A stretch of 36,729 bases of DNA from Calocera cornea HHB12733. Taxonomy: Eukaryota > Basidiomycota > Dacrymycetes > Dacrymycetales > Dacrymycetaceae. The stretch covers positions 1 to 36,729 of the forward strand of contig KV424141.1 of assembly GCA_001632435.1 (NCBI GenBank), read 5' to 3'. Numbering within the stretch: the stretch's first letter is position 1; the number at the start of each line of letters is the position of its first letter. A model generated the notes under the pieces. It did no database searches and had not been told where the DNA came from. It was given only the letters and a program-made list of their open reading frames with translations. Positions 1 through 11,187 of the stretch are shown one piece after another. A program made the position numbers and the translations under genes.

Positions 1-2295
1 CAATTTGCTGAAATGGAATGTACAGAGTACATTGCCGGCTACCGTCACCTTCATTCCCCTGATTCTCGGCTCTGACAAGACCCACTTGACCAATCATTCC
101 GGAGACAAGACCGTGCATCCCATCTACATCAGCACAGGGGCCATTAAGAAGGATATACGTGCGAAGATCAGCAGACGGGCCTGGCTTCTACTTGCATTCA
201 TTCCGACTGAGGGCTTCACAGGGATGTGGAGCAGCAAGTCGGAAGCCCGCACTGTGCAGAATCTACTCTCGAAGGAAATGTGGCACAAATGCATGCGACA
301 CATCATACAGCCTTTGGTGCTCCTAGCCACCATTCCCCGCCAAATGGTTGATTCATGTGGAAGAATACTCAACGTTGTATCAAGGATTGCAGCATGGTCG
401 GCAGACATTCAAGAGCAGTTAATGATTGCCTGTCTCGCGAACAATAGCTGTGTTTCCTGCATGGCATCCGTTCAACAATTTGATGATGTGGAAGCCCATC
501 CTCCTCGGACTGGTCGATGGATACTATCCACAGTACAGGAATTACGACGGCAGAATCCTATGGCAACACCTTATAAATTCCAGCAAATCTGCTCCAGATC
601 AGGTCTCAACGGGGTCGAGACACCTTTCTGGATGGATTTGCCCTTCTTCGATGTCTGCAGCGTCCTGACAGAAGATGTCTTGCATGGGCTTCACAAGGGA
701 TTCTATGATCACACAGCACAATGGGTCATCGACACAGTAGGGCGCATGGAGATGGACACTCGCATTAAATGTGTACCACATATGCCTGGTATGGAAGCCT
801 TCCCAAAGGGTATCAGTGGTGTTTCCCAGTGGACAGGAAGAAAGCACAGGGCTCTTGAAAGGATCATTCTGTCATGCGCTGCGGGCGCGGAAGGTATGAC
901 ATCGAAAGCCACTCGAGCAGCACGAGCACACCTGGATTTCATCCACCTGGCAAGATATACAAGCCACAGCACAAGCACCCTCCAGTACCTTGAAGATGCA
1001 AATGCAGCCTTTGTGGCAAATCGAGGGGAGTTTGTCCGCAATGGATCCCGCGGGCTTCAGCATTTTCGAGCTCACAAACTCCATAACCTTCGTCATTGGA
1101 AGAAAAACATCGAATATCTGGGCACCACGGACAACTACAACACGGAAACACCAGAGAGATACCACATCGAGTATGCAAAAGAGGCATATAAGGCCACGAA
1201 CAAGAAGCATTTTCTCCCTCAGATGACTGCATGGTTGGACCTCCAAGAGAAGGTGGCGAACTTCAATTCCTATCTTGCCTGGCGGCTCGGAAGGTGGAGT
1301 GCAGAAGAGGAAGCAGATAATTCCGATACAGATTCCCCTCCTTGTGAGGAAAGCTTGGGGGACTTGGAGGAAGAAATTTTGGTCGAACGTACCATTGCAG
1401 GTATGCCAGCAGCTAAGGCCGGTTGGTGCTTGATTGACATGTTTGACAGGAGTGGATGTGGAGCGCTGCTCAGGGCTATCTATGATCCACTCACCAATGC
1501 ACTTGCTCACAACCAAGCCACATATTGAGGGAATGGGGGTGAAGGAAGCATCGAAAGTTTTCTCACTGCCTCGGCTGCGCGAGAAGCTCCTTCTCTATTG
1601 TGCCAACAAGCTCAGCCAGGGCAAGGAGTTGCACCGAGTGCCCATGGGCTTTCAACTTCCTTCGGCATTCAACAAGCTAGACATATGGTTCCACTTCCGA
1701 CTGCGGTTGCCCAAGCTTGATGACCAGTTTGGGAAAGATGGGACACGACTGCTTCGGGCAAGACCACCCCGTGCTGCTGCTGCATCAAGTGATGGAATCA
1801 GCAAGAGATCCAGGAAGCTCCTGCAATCAGATGGACAGTATGATGCCGTGCTTGTGAATATAGACCCTCAGTGTGCTGGGATAGATATGATGCAAGGTGT
1901 GTATCTGCCAATAAAGGAAAACACTGGAGTTGGCTGAACCGCATCATGCAGGGCTGCAAGCGAGCCGCATAAGGCTCATTTTCCGTGCCCATGGCTGTGA
2001 GACTGATAGGGCCTTTGGTGAACCACTTCTGTTGGTTCACTGGTACACCAAGATGAAAGACCAGCCAGAACCGGACTTGCTCATGTACAAGGTTCTAGTA
2101 CAGCATGTGCAGGGCACAGATGAGCCAGCAAGTCATGTTGTTCCTCTGTACTCCGTGGTCCGCAATTGCCCCCTCGTCCCTGCATGGGGTCGGCAGGCTA
2201 ATGCAGCCATGAGCCCCCTTACTGCACTGGATCAGTGCAGCAAGTTCTACATTAACTGCTTTGCTGATCTTATTACCTATATGTCTGTCTACTGA
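1..2295 (+). mobile_element. Plavaka-type DNA transposon (partial)
   Basis: The transposase gene defines a class II element whose left end lies outside the window. The right end could not be fixed. It should lie in the AT-rich stretch after the stop codon, and no convincing terminal inverted repeat can be matched without the left end. Confidence 0.6.
2..2295 (+). CDS. Plavaka-family transposase, 3' part (5' end outside window)
   Basis: This is the C-terminal part of a Plavaka transposase, a CACTA-like DDE family of basidiomycetes. It enters the window already open. Recognisable family blocks in order are SDKTHLT near the start, LTEDVLHGLHKG (about 675-710), a FPKGISGVSQWTGRKHRAL block (about 800-850), the ARAHLDFIHLARY block (about 920-960), then NTETPERYHIEYAKEAY (about 1138-1190). 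The C-terminal part ends in a LDQCSKFYIN...TYMSVY tail typical of the family. Two introns restore one frame: 1401-1449 (49 nt, GTATGC..GACAG) and 1897-1951 (55 nt, GTGTGT..GCAG, branch GGCTGAAC). With them removed the frame is open to the TGA at 2293-2295. The family call is by remembered similarity. Splice sites are inferred by eye. No disabling change is visible in this portion. Confidence 0.85.
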
Positions 2296-2805
2296 GTACT
2301 GAGAATGCTTATTTTACTACTTCATGAGCCCATCATTACCTTGCTCTGCAATGAAGGCAAACAGATATGCTACTTTCACATTGAAGCTCCAAGTTCCAAC
2401 CCCTTTCCTGAAGCCTATAACACACTGCTTCAGGAGTACTCTAAGCCTTTGTGGTGACCAAATGATTAGACTCCATTAACATAAAATAGTGCAAGGATGA
2501 TAAACAATGCACTGCATTGTGAAAGATTTTACACAATTCTTCCGTACTCCATATAGAATTGCTCTACTAGATAGCTTTGGGTGTAGCATAAATCAACGCA
2601 AATTACCCAAATTGTGAAATTTATGACTAAATTGAGTAATTTATGTTGCAGAACACTAGATGCCATAGATAGCCAATGCACATTTCCTGATGTCCAGGAG
2701 CAGGGAGGAGGGAACCACGGTAGTCATCCAATGCTTATACACGACGGACTTCAGTGACCAAGACGGAGGCAGGTGTCTCGAACAACCCAGGAGACTTTAG
2801 CGAAG
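2296..2805. other. AT-rich flank between transposase and kinase genes
   Basis: No gene is seen. Positions about 2460-2670 are clearly more AT-rich than the rest of the window and contain short inverted words (AAATTAC at about 2600 and GTAATTT at about 2637). These could be subterminal sequence of the Plavaka element. The kinase promoter should lie in the last part of this stretch. Confidence 0.4.
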
Positions 2806-5800
2806 ATGCTTGACAAGCAGGCCATTGCGAGCGCCCGCAGTGTGACCGAAGGTGGCGCGAGTCCCGCTAAAGTCCGGTCTGGCATTGCTGGTCCTCTTCA
2901 GACGCTGAAGGTCCGCTTGCTCACCATCAAAGTACGTCTTCCATGTCATGTGTTGATCGCCATACAATGTTTCTGATAAACAACTAGATAACGTCGGTTC
3001 TCAGTATGCCGAAGCGTAGTGTGATGGGGATGGTGTTGAACGAAGTTGTGCCTTCGGACACGCCGTGGATCGAGGTACGCGCTGCGTTGGTCTCCGCCAT
3101 CAGCGCGAAAACCAAGCGCAGTATCCACTACGCCTGTGAAACCATTCAGTGAGCTACATTTTCAGAAAGTCAGAAACTCTGTGAGCGAGCTGCTTGCTTC
3201 AGACATGCCACCCAGTTTGAACTCGCCTTGAGTGGCTCCGACTTCATCGAGGGATCCGAGGCACGAACGGTGGAGCACTTATGGAGCATGCACACGCATC
3301 CACGCTTCAACTTTCTCCACGTGTCTCAGAAGCACACAAAGGACCGGCAACTGCAATTGAAAGCAGTTGTGTGGCTTCCAGGACCATATGCGGAAGCCTT
3401 GAGAGGAAAGCATGTTTATGTATGTGCCCGCATCTGGGCAATCACTTGGTGATGACAGCTCGTATGTTAACCCATCTCGCAGCAAGATTCTGTCACATCC
3501 AACGGTGATCAGTTCAGCCTCACCCCCAATTTCAATTCAATGGCCAGTGCGGCATTCGCTACCGGTCTACTTGCCCCACGTACGGCATCTCGTCAGTCGC
3601 CATCCCGAATCTCACCAAAGTATGCCGCCGGCCAGGTGACACCGACGAAAGCACGACGACCGATGTATGGGACAGCCAAGGATCATATTTTGGCTGTTCC
3701 TTCTGTTGGGAAAGCGCTGGGGGGCCGGCCCCCTCGACTTTATAGCTCAATGGTTCTCAAAACGCGCACCTTCGTCGTCGACAAGTTCTCCATTTCCATC
3801 GATCCCAACGACTGCCAGGCCGATCTTGTGAAGAAGAATTCCCTTCCGTTCGAGGTATATGTGCATGAAAAACCATTTGCCCAGGGTACGACGAAGCAAG
3901 CTTACAAGGTTAGTCGGTCAACACCCAGCTATCCTGAACCTTATTGACCATAAAATTGACTATTAAAGCTGCGTGTGAAGAGCCAAGAGGGTTCTACCTA
4001 CCCATTTGCGGCCAAAGAGCTTTTTCGTGATGAGACGGGCCAGAAGCCTTCGTTGATCGCCAACAAAGGGCATCTCCTGCAGGAATTGGTGCGAGTTGAG
4101 CAAGCTCGCGACATCCTGGCAGCGTTCAAGGAGAGATGTGGAGTGTATGGCGTTCAATATTATCGTAAGATCTTCATGCTCTTGACAAGGTGGTTCCTGA
4201 AGTGAAGGGTTTAGCTTTGGAGATCAACACGTCCACGCTGTACGAAGTGGTATTACCACCTGAGCAGGGCCGTGCATGGCTAGTCGAGCCTTATATCAGC
4301 TTAGATCCTCCGATGAAATTCTCTGGCACAGACGCGGCTGGTAATCATGCGGTTGATGACACACGGGGTGCAACTGTGGATTGTTTTGCTCATTTCTCGT
4401 TGTTACACACGGAAGGTACTCTTGTCCTTGTTGATTTACAAGGTGAGTGCAGCAGCCATGGGAGTCGGAGAGGATTTGCTCATGAAGTTAACATACGTAG
4501 GGATAGAACGTAAGAATACTTTCCCAGGTCTACCGCGAGAGATGCCGATTGTGCTGTTTGATGTGCAGACCCATACGTCAGTCGAATCCGTGTTTCAAGT
4601 CACTCTCGCTGATAAATTGTCGGTAGGCGGGCGGCAGAAAGTGGGCTTGGAGACTTAGGTCAGCGAGGGATCGACAACTTTGTGTCTCAGCACAAATGTC
4701 AAACTCTCTGCCAAAAGCTTGGTCTGAAGGGGACGAAATCTCTGTATGTCTCTCTGCAACCGACGTTGAAGAATGCTACTGATGGGTATACGAAAGTGGT
4801 GAGGATGCACTAACCCTTCCATTGGGGGCGACTGCCACTACACCGGAGCGTTTTCGTGACCGAGATGGTACCTCAGTTGTTATGGACGGCATGATTGAAC
4901 AAAGCCTATTGGCTGTGCCTTTACCGGACCCAGTGCCGTCAGAAGCGATAGAGGCAGAAGATACTTCCATCGCGTGAGTTATATCTTGCTTGGTTGCGGC
5001 ACAGACAGTTCAACTGACCTCTGTGATGGGTGTTGTCAGGCCCTCATTGGGAAGCATCCTTCTTTTCGATACAGTGGTTAATGGCGTTCTGGCACCTGCC
5101 GAGGTCAGCTCCATAGACGAGGTGAAGAAGCAGGCGACTTTGAGATGGTGCGACTGTATCAGATGGGGTGACGTATCTCCCCCCACAGAATCGACGTTTG
5201 AAGCATCCTTTGCGATTTGCGGTAAAGCCCGAGAGGGGCTAACTACGGCGAAAGTGCAGGTGAGGTATCTTTCCTGGTTTTTGTGGCGTCTCTCAATCAA
5301 AGACATAGCTGCTGCCAATATCGTGGCCGGCGGTGATCTGCTCCGCAGATCTGGGCGAGGATGCTTTCGCTGCACGGCTTCGGGTGTGGGCACCGGAAGC
5401 GGCTCAAATCATATGCGGGGTGAAGCCCCACAGGCTCATAGACGAGTGGAGCACATCTGGCAGAGGAGCACGGCGGATCCGCACCGGAATGAACAAGCTA
5501 CACAGCGAGGCTGAATGGGTGCAAGAACGACAGATCGACCTGTACCCGCACGAGGAGGACCTCATTGTTGATTGGCTGTCCTACGATGTACTACCGGAGT
5601 GTATCAAGACAAGTCCGGAGCTCGCAAGCGATGCGCTGCGAGAGCTAGGGACCGGTCCCGGTCTAGTGTTGGGTGGTCTTGCGGTGGCCATATCCCTGCT
5701 CGACAAGGGTGGAGCGTCTTTCACTCTTTCTTCCATGTACGAGGAGAAGCACCGATTAAGGCGATATCCGCGACATGAAGCTTTGCGCACTTGGGACGCC

Positions 5801-5941
5801 ATGTTACAGTGTCGCCTTCCGGTAGGATCGATGGAACGGCTCGAATTTGCGAAGAGACATCAGTTTGAGGTGGAGGACTGGAAGCTAGTAGTGGGCGGAT
5901 TCCATCTAGCAGGTGCGCAGGATGTAGATATGACAGGATAA
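2806..5941 (+). CDS. Alpha-type (MHCK/EF2K-like) protein kinase
   Basis: This is an atypical serine/threonine kinase of the alpha-kinase fold. Proposed exons are 2806-2931, 2988-3120, 3166-3419, 3483-3908, 3969-4164, 4215-4442, 4528-4576, 4627-4743, 4797-4973, 5040-5259 and 5309-5941 (2559 nt, 852 aa). The catalytic domain is roughly residues 265-500: the FAQGTTKQAYK nucleotide loop, PFAAKELF with the expected Lys, VDCFAHFSLLHTEGTLVLVDLQG, then VLFDVQTHT, SGLGDLGQRGI and QHKCQTLCQKLGL closing the domain. The extensions on both sides are not recognised. Most introns have good branch sites (for example CTGATAA in 4577-4626 and ACTGATG in 4744-4796). Less certain are the start (ATG 2806; an in-frame TGA lies at 2755) and introns 3121-3165, 4165-4214 and 5260-5308. 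Substrate is unknown. The gene is convergent with the F-box gene. Confidence 0.85.
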
Positions 5942-6218
5942 TTCTCCGATCGATGACGGGTGATGGAGGCCATCGGCCATGCGGAGTAGGGATCGTCATT
6001 TAAGGCAGGCGAGCCATCGAACTTTCATAATCGCAGCCTCATATTCCCATGATCGGGTCCATGTCATAGGTGTATGACGATGGATGAGGCCGGAAGTCGA
6101 TAAAGATGTAACATGTGATAGATAGATGAACGGTATTTCATTACGGAATGCCCTTCGCAGCACCCTCGCGTCCCACCAGCAGTGCGGCCGACGAATCTCT
6201 ACAGATGCACTTCTTGGC

Positions 6219-7775
6219 TCACACTAGTATGCTCATCTTCATATAGGCAGCTTTGATACTGTTCCACTCGGGCTTGTGCCTGCTCGAAGTGACCGTGATG
6301 GTTGTATTTGGGCACAGCCGGCGCAGAGCCGTTGCTGCATCCATGACACCTTCGTGGTATATGGCGTGTACTGACAGTGAAGACAGACCGTGATCCATCG
6401 CGATCTCATTGCCTGGCTTGCATATCATGATAAATGGAAGAGACACTGACATCAGATGCTTGAGACTTGCCGCCATTGAGATGACAGCTGCGAGAGTTAC
6501 ATTGTAGCCCGAGCGCACACCGATTCGTCCTTGGAACTCGGTGTCTTGGACCCACAGGCAACCAAAGGTCTGGAGAAGCGACCAGGACTTGCCGATACAC
6601 GTCAGGTGGTTCTCCTCGAAGACGAAAGAGGCCGGCACAGAGCAAGTGAAATGGAACGAGCGCATTTTCCGACATGCCTTCAGCCTATTGAGGCTACTGA
6701 AACTCAGAGTCGCGGGGATGCCCGTGTTCAGCCGGACCACGGGAGTGCAGTAGAGATGCATATCCATCGTCTGGAGGTTAGGCGAGCTTGTTGAGATGAC
6801 ATGTGACAGCTCGTGCAGCTCAGCGTCCAATCCTACTGATCGTGTCGTTGCTCTCAAAACGAGCAATCTTAGGTTGCTCTGCAGTGCCGAGAGTAGTAGT
6901 GTTGCTTGTCCAACGGAGGTGGATATGGTCAGTCCGGTGAGACATGTAAACGTTCCGAGAGACGCGCTACCCCGGGCTAAAGCAGTTTCTTGACGCAGCG
7001 ATGGCATGTTCGTGATTTGAAGGTATCGCAGGTGGCGAGAGCATGATATGATTTCGAGACCGACGTCGTCCAGCATCGGATGGCTGATCCATAGTATCTC
7101 CAGCTCTGTTAGGTGCCTCAGCGCACGGTGAAGACCATCTGTGTTGTGTTCGGTGATCGGCAGGCGTCCTTTAAAGACCAGCTTGATTAAGGTCGTCGTA
7201 GTTGCCAAGAAGTCATACAGATTCTGCAATGCAATCTCCCAGTCGTTCACTCGTTCCGTTCGGCTATAATCGAACGTAATGACCAGCTCCTTCAGGGTGT
7301 TCGATAGTATTTGTAAGCAGTAGGTCAGATGCGCGCCTTCATTAACGTCGAGCGAAGCCGCCTTGAGTCCAGAGAACAGAATCGGCAAAGGCTTGAATGA
7401 TGCGAGCTCATCAAACGCGTCCATTAGCTTAGTGCGATCGTTGGGGGCCGTCATGCAGAGCGTGAGCTTCCTGACACACCCAGCATACAGCTCAATCGAC
7501 TGCCGATGAAGCGTCAAAGATGAGTACTCCATACCCAGATACTGTTTAGTTAGAGGGAAAGAGCGTACTGGGAGTATATGATGATCCCGCTGTAGAGCAA
7601 TACGGTGTAGCGTTATGACCTTGTCAAGTTCCATAGAGTGCCAAAACACGGAGGACGCGATTGAGTGGAACTGTTTGTTGGCACGAGACAGGTTCATAAG
7701 GTGCACTCGAGGCTTGTGCGGCAAGTAGCTGAAGATCACCTCCATAAGCTCGGTAATCTCCGCGAGTTGTCCCAT
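6219..7775 (-). CDS. F-box protein with leucine-rich C-terminal region
   Basis: This is a single uninterrupted frame of 518 aa. Residues about 4-50 (ELMEVIFSYLPHKPRVHLMN followed by LSRANKQFHSIASSVFWHSM) read as a degenerate F-box, the SKP1-binding helix bundle that places a protein in an SCF ubiquitin ligase. The rest has spaced leucine-rich stretches (LKELVITFD, LTELEILWIS, LRYLQITNMPSL, LTGLTIS) as in the LRR-like substrate domains of large agaricomycete F-box families. The target is unknown. The 3' end faces the alpha-kinase gene 277 bp away. The absence of introns contrasts with most neighbours but is common in this family. The F-box call rests on pattern recognition and is not certain. 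Confidence 0.8.
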   Translation of the reverse strand: MGQLAEITELMEVIFSYLPHKPRVHLMNLSRANKQFHSIASSVFWHSMELDKVITLHRIALQRDHHILPVRSFPLTKQYLGMEYSSLTLHRQSIELYAGCVRKLTLCMTAPNDRTKLMDAFDELASFKPLPILFSGLKAASLDVNEGAHLTYCLQILSNTLKELVITFDYSRTERVNDWEIALQNLYDFLATTTTLIKLVFKGRLPITEHNTDGLHRALRHLTELEILWISHPMLDDVGLEIISCSRHLRYLQITNMPSLRQETALARGSASLGTFTCLTGLTISTSVGQATLLLSALQSNLRLLVLRATTRSVGLDAELHELSHVISTSSPNLQTMDMHLYCTPVVRLNTGIPATLSFSSLNRLKACRKMRSFHFTCSVPASFVFEENHLTCIGKSWSLLQTFGCLWVQDTEFQGRIGVRSGYNVTLAAVISMAASLKHLMSVSLPFIMICKPGNEIAMDHGLSSLSVHAIYHEGVMDAATALRRLCPNTTITVTSSRHKPEWNSIKAAYMKMSILV

Positions 7776-8105
7776 GTCGAGTGGTGGGCGATGGGAGAAA
7801 ATAGTGTAACTAGACTGAGTAAAACTTGCCGCTGCTCCGAGCTATAGGCGGCGCCTCAGGTCGCGCGCCCCTTTCCTTACTACTGGAATATTCCTGGAAA
7901 TTCGTGTCGCGTGATGTCACAGCGCTCTTCCCGTCTCCGTCTCAGCAGAGCAGTATTTCCCCCCTCCCATACTGTGCCAATCCGATCTCATGTAAAAAGA
8001 AGATGTACAGTACATGTGTAACGCAATGTAATAGAAGAACAACGAATAGACTGCACCAATACAAAAAGGTAGAACAGTATAAAGCAAGGAAACGTGGGCA
8101 GTTAC
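7776..8105. other. Intergenic, promoter side of F-box gene
   Basis: No gene is seen. This holds the 5' flank of the F-box gene and the 3' flank of the unknown minus-strand gene; both are transcribed leftward. The stretch around 7990-8090 is A-rich, which would suit a 3' processing region, but no specific site is claimed. Confidence 0.4.
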
Positions 8106-10710
8106 TTAACTCGCGGACAGAGTAACACCGTTGTCGAGGTGCGACCGCCCTTCTTGTGTTGCACGGTACGCTGCAAATGCCACTCCCAGGGTCGTGTTTG
8201 AACAACACAATGGGTGAGGGGGAGTGTCGGAGGCAGCGAGGTGAATCCACTTGACGAAGTCCTGACGTTCTCGCGCCAAAGGGGGCCGCGATTTCTGACA
8301 ATGTTCCCGATAGTAGTGGTGATACTCCTTCTCAAAGTCGTACGCAAACCCAACATCGGTCTGATCCAATTCACGGGAGAGGCGAAAAGCGTTGTGACGT
8401 TGAGGAGAGAATCGGCTGGAACGTTCGTGCCACAGGCGATGGGAGCGGGTACGAATCTCTCCCGGCAGGGATTCGGTATGGAGGAGATCAGCGCGATTCT
8501 GGTAGAAATGGTGCGAGACAGAAGGGTTACGCAGACTTGCGGTGATAGATGCGGGCGAGGGCCGCTGGGTATCGTCATGGTGCTGTTCGAATTTTTGGTC
8601 ATCGAACGATGGCCTCTGGTTTTTGTCGGTAGAGGGATCGGGTCGAAGTAATCGCCTGCGTTGAGACCTCGAATCATGGGAATCACAATATGTAGACGGG
8701 CCACTTGCTGCCGCTGCCTTCCTCTTCCTCTTCCCGATCAGAGTTTGACAGGCCTGATCGAGGGTCGGGAGAGGGCGCCTGGGGTCCCACGGGGCAATAT
8801 GAACATCGGATTGCAAGTTGCAGTCCGAAAGCAACTGAGCAAAATGCGAGAGGCACAAGAGTGGCCCTCCATCTTCATAACAAAGAATAGGGGGATCCGG
8901 CTCTGCGATTTGGTCTGTAGAGAAACGATATTGAAGAACATGGCTTGATGAAGGAAGCTACGCGGAACTTACCATTGGTCAACCTAACGATTCGAATGCG
9001 CCCTTCCCAGATGCGAAGCATCAACACCCATATCTGAACACTTTGAAAATGGTATGGGTGCACAGAGATGCCAGGTAGTGGCAGAATCTTGTGATAACCA
9101 ACGATCATACAGCGCTGCTGGCGTAGTGCAGAGGGCAGATGACGCCACAAGACTACGCCCCCAAGAGGGGAGTTGGCTACAAGAACGCATTAGTCAGCCG
9201 AATAGGCGAGACGTACAGAGGATGCACGTACCCATCCATCGCTTCAAGTCTATTCGTAACAGAGATGAGTGTGTGTCCCTGTTGATATATTTTGTCGGCC
9301 GGATTGGCCAGTCGGCTCTGCCAGGTGCCGTAGGGTCTGCGAGGTATTGACTTGCGAGTTCTGCGGGATATGTCCCGGTACCCCATATCACTACTGATCG
9401 ACCATTGACTGTTGCGAAGTTTTCCCCATACCGTGGATCTGTATCAAACTGCGAGGCGGGCGTGAACTGGACCTCTGCGGGAAAAGAGTGATGGCGGTGA
9501 ACAGACGCGTCGACGGGGGGACTAATCGGGTGGCGTGTTGGGACTTGCGCGGAGGTCGACAGAGGCGGCTGCGTGTTAAGAGATGGCTCCTGCTTCGGGG
9601 TTGACGAAGACAGAGTTGGCTCCTGAGGTGAACAACTAGAGGTACGGTGGTGGAAGGGGAGGTTGGCCGAGGCTTGGTGGTGGAAACGCCGAGGGGAAAC
9701 GGGAGGATGAGAGGTTTGAAGGGTCTCCGGTGTCGAGGGTCGGGTCGGGGTATTGTTGCCGAAGAGGTTGTCGGAACCTGACATATCACTATGTGACTGT
9801 CGATTCGCCCGAGACGATCCAGGTGAGCGGGGAGAAGACGGCCCGACCGCCGATGGATGAGGCAATCGGGAGGACTCAGAACCAGAACGAGGTAGACAGA
9901 TATGAGGCACAGACTTTTCTTGGAGGAGAGCGTTTCTCGCGGTTTCATGGTGAACGGATGCCACAACATCATTAGTGGCGAGCGAGGCGGGATGTTTATG
10001 GAGTAGCTGCTGAAGAAGGGACTCGATGAAGGGGCGAGAACCGTCCTGCGCGATATCGAGTAAGTGGAGAAGTAGGTTGACGCTTTCTGGAGCAGCATAA
10101 TCTTGCACCGATGGAACGGTCTGCCTTTGAACATTGCCTGATAATGTGCCATGAGCAACAATGCCATACCACATGAAAGGTTATTGCTTACCGTGTCGAG
10201 CTGGAAAGACACGGATCAGCGTATCACGAAGGACACTGAAGAGTGCCTCTCGGAAGCCGCATGAACATGACAAAGACTTGCAGGCGTCCAGAGGTTGTTG
10301 GCGAGGTGACAAGGCAGGGTAGGTAGAAATGGATGCTGGTGGCGAGCAACGAGATGTCTCATGGTCTGCTCAGCATAGTAAGATACATAATGCAGGAAAG
10401 TGCGACATTGCCTTACGAGGCTGGTGATGGGCCACGACAGAGGGAAGTGAGGCAACTTCATCCAACAAGCGGGACGTTGACTTGACCGGAGGTGTGCGAG
10501 TGGTTACTCGGGTTGCAGGCCGTACAATTTCGGACAGCAAGTGCACCGCTGGAGAAAGATGAGAGAGTGTGATTGTGGAGGGGAAGGCGACGCACGCTGA
10601 ACCGCTGTGTAATCGGCAGCTGTGGGATGCAACCATGAGCGCAGGATGTCCGGGTCATGATGAAGCTGGTGAGAGGTAGGGAGGGAAGCGCCGGTGGGAC
10701 GAGAGTGCAT
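8106..10710 (-). CDS. Unknown protein, Ser/Pro-rich, six exons (779 aa)
   Basis: I do not recognise this protein. Exons on the minus strand are 10710-10596, 10548-10417, 10365-10192, 10137-9232, 9176-8973 and 8914-8106 (2340 nt). All five introns are 47-58 nt, phase 1, with clear signals (for example branch GCTGACTAAT and TAG end in 9231-9177; GTAAGT..ACAG in 8972-8915). The N-terminal third is Ser/Thr/Pro-rich. Exon 4 has a long Pro/Ser/Thr/His-rich disordered stretch, then an ordered-looking block (SVVIWGTGTYPAELASQYL, near residues 380-400). Exon 5 looks globular (LPSALRQQRCMIVGYHKI). The last exon has a basic patch, GKRKRKAAAA, a possible nuclear localisation signal, followed by an Arg/His/Ser-rich tail. 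A nuclear role is only a guess. The ATG at 10710 is the first in frame with the downstream exons. Confidence 0.75.
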
Positions 10711-11052
10711 GTTTGTGCGCTAGCGGGCAGACGGTATACGGTTCGAGACGACCAGCAGGTGAGGGAGGGTGGAGTGGCGTTCCTCGCTGCTGATAACGCG
10801 CTGCGGGATTGCTCGGGAGGTTTTTGAAATCGAGCTCGAAATCAAAATTGGGAAAGTCCGGGCATCATAAGGAGAGATAGGAGTAGGACCCCAGATCGCG
10901 GGACGCGGACAAGGGCCCACCAAATTAGACCGTGCACTTCCTGCCCACGGTAGCGAGTGCGCAAATTCTGCCCTGCCCGCCCGGCTTCCCCCCCAGCCGC
11001 CCAGCCGCCCCAACGCACGCCCAGCACGCACGCCGCACACGCCGCTGCGGCG

Positions 11053-11084
11053 GGCGGTTAGGCGGTTAGGCGGTTAGGCGGTCA
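11053..11084. repeat. Tandem repeat of GGCGGTTA, about four copies
   Basis: Three perfect 8-bp copies, GGCGGTTA, at 11053-11076 are followed by one altered copy (GGCGGTCA). The phase TTAGGCGG resembles the fungal telomere repeat TTAGGG but differs in sequence and length, and unique genes lie on both sides. Confidence 0.8.
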
Positions 11085-11143
11085 ATGTCCCCCCCAGCAA
11101 AGGTCGCATGATCCGCTCCTGTGCTCGCGTGACCGCCGGGTCC

Positions 11144-11144
<1 letters not shown>

Positions 11145-11183
<39 letters not shown>
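11145..11183. repeat. Poly(C)/poly(G) homopolymer of 39 bases
   Basis: An unbroken run of C from 11145 to 11183 on the plus strand is bounded by CCA and TCC. Such a run can form G-quadruplex or i-motif structures and is prone to length error in sequencing. Its exact length should be treated as uncertain. Confidence 0.95.

Positions 11184-11187
<4 letters not shown>

Noticed and set aside
2806..5300. Alpha-kinase region as a pseudogene broken by stops and frameshifts
   Set aside because: Each break coincides with a short GT..AG intron, several with good branch sites, and the joined exons sum to 853 codons with family motifs continuing across the junctions.
11053..11084. True telomere or chromosome end
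   Set aside because: The unit is TTAGGCGG rather than TTAGGG, has only about four copies, and is flanked by genes on both sides.
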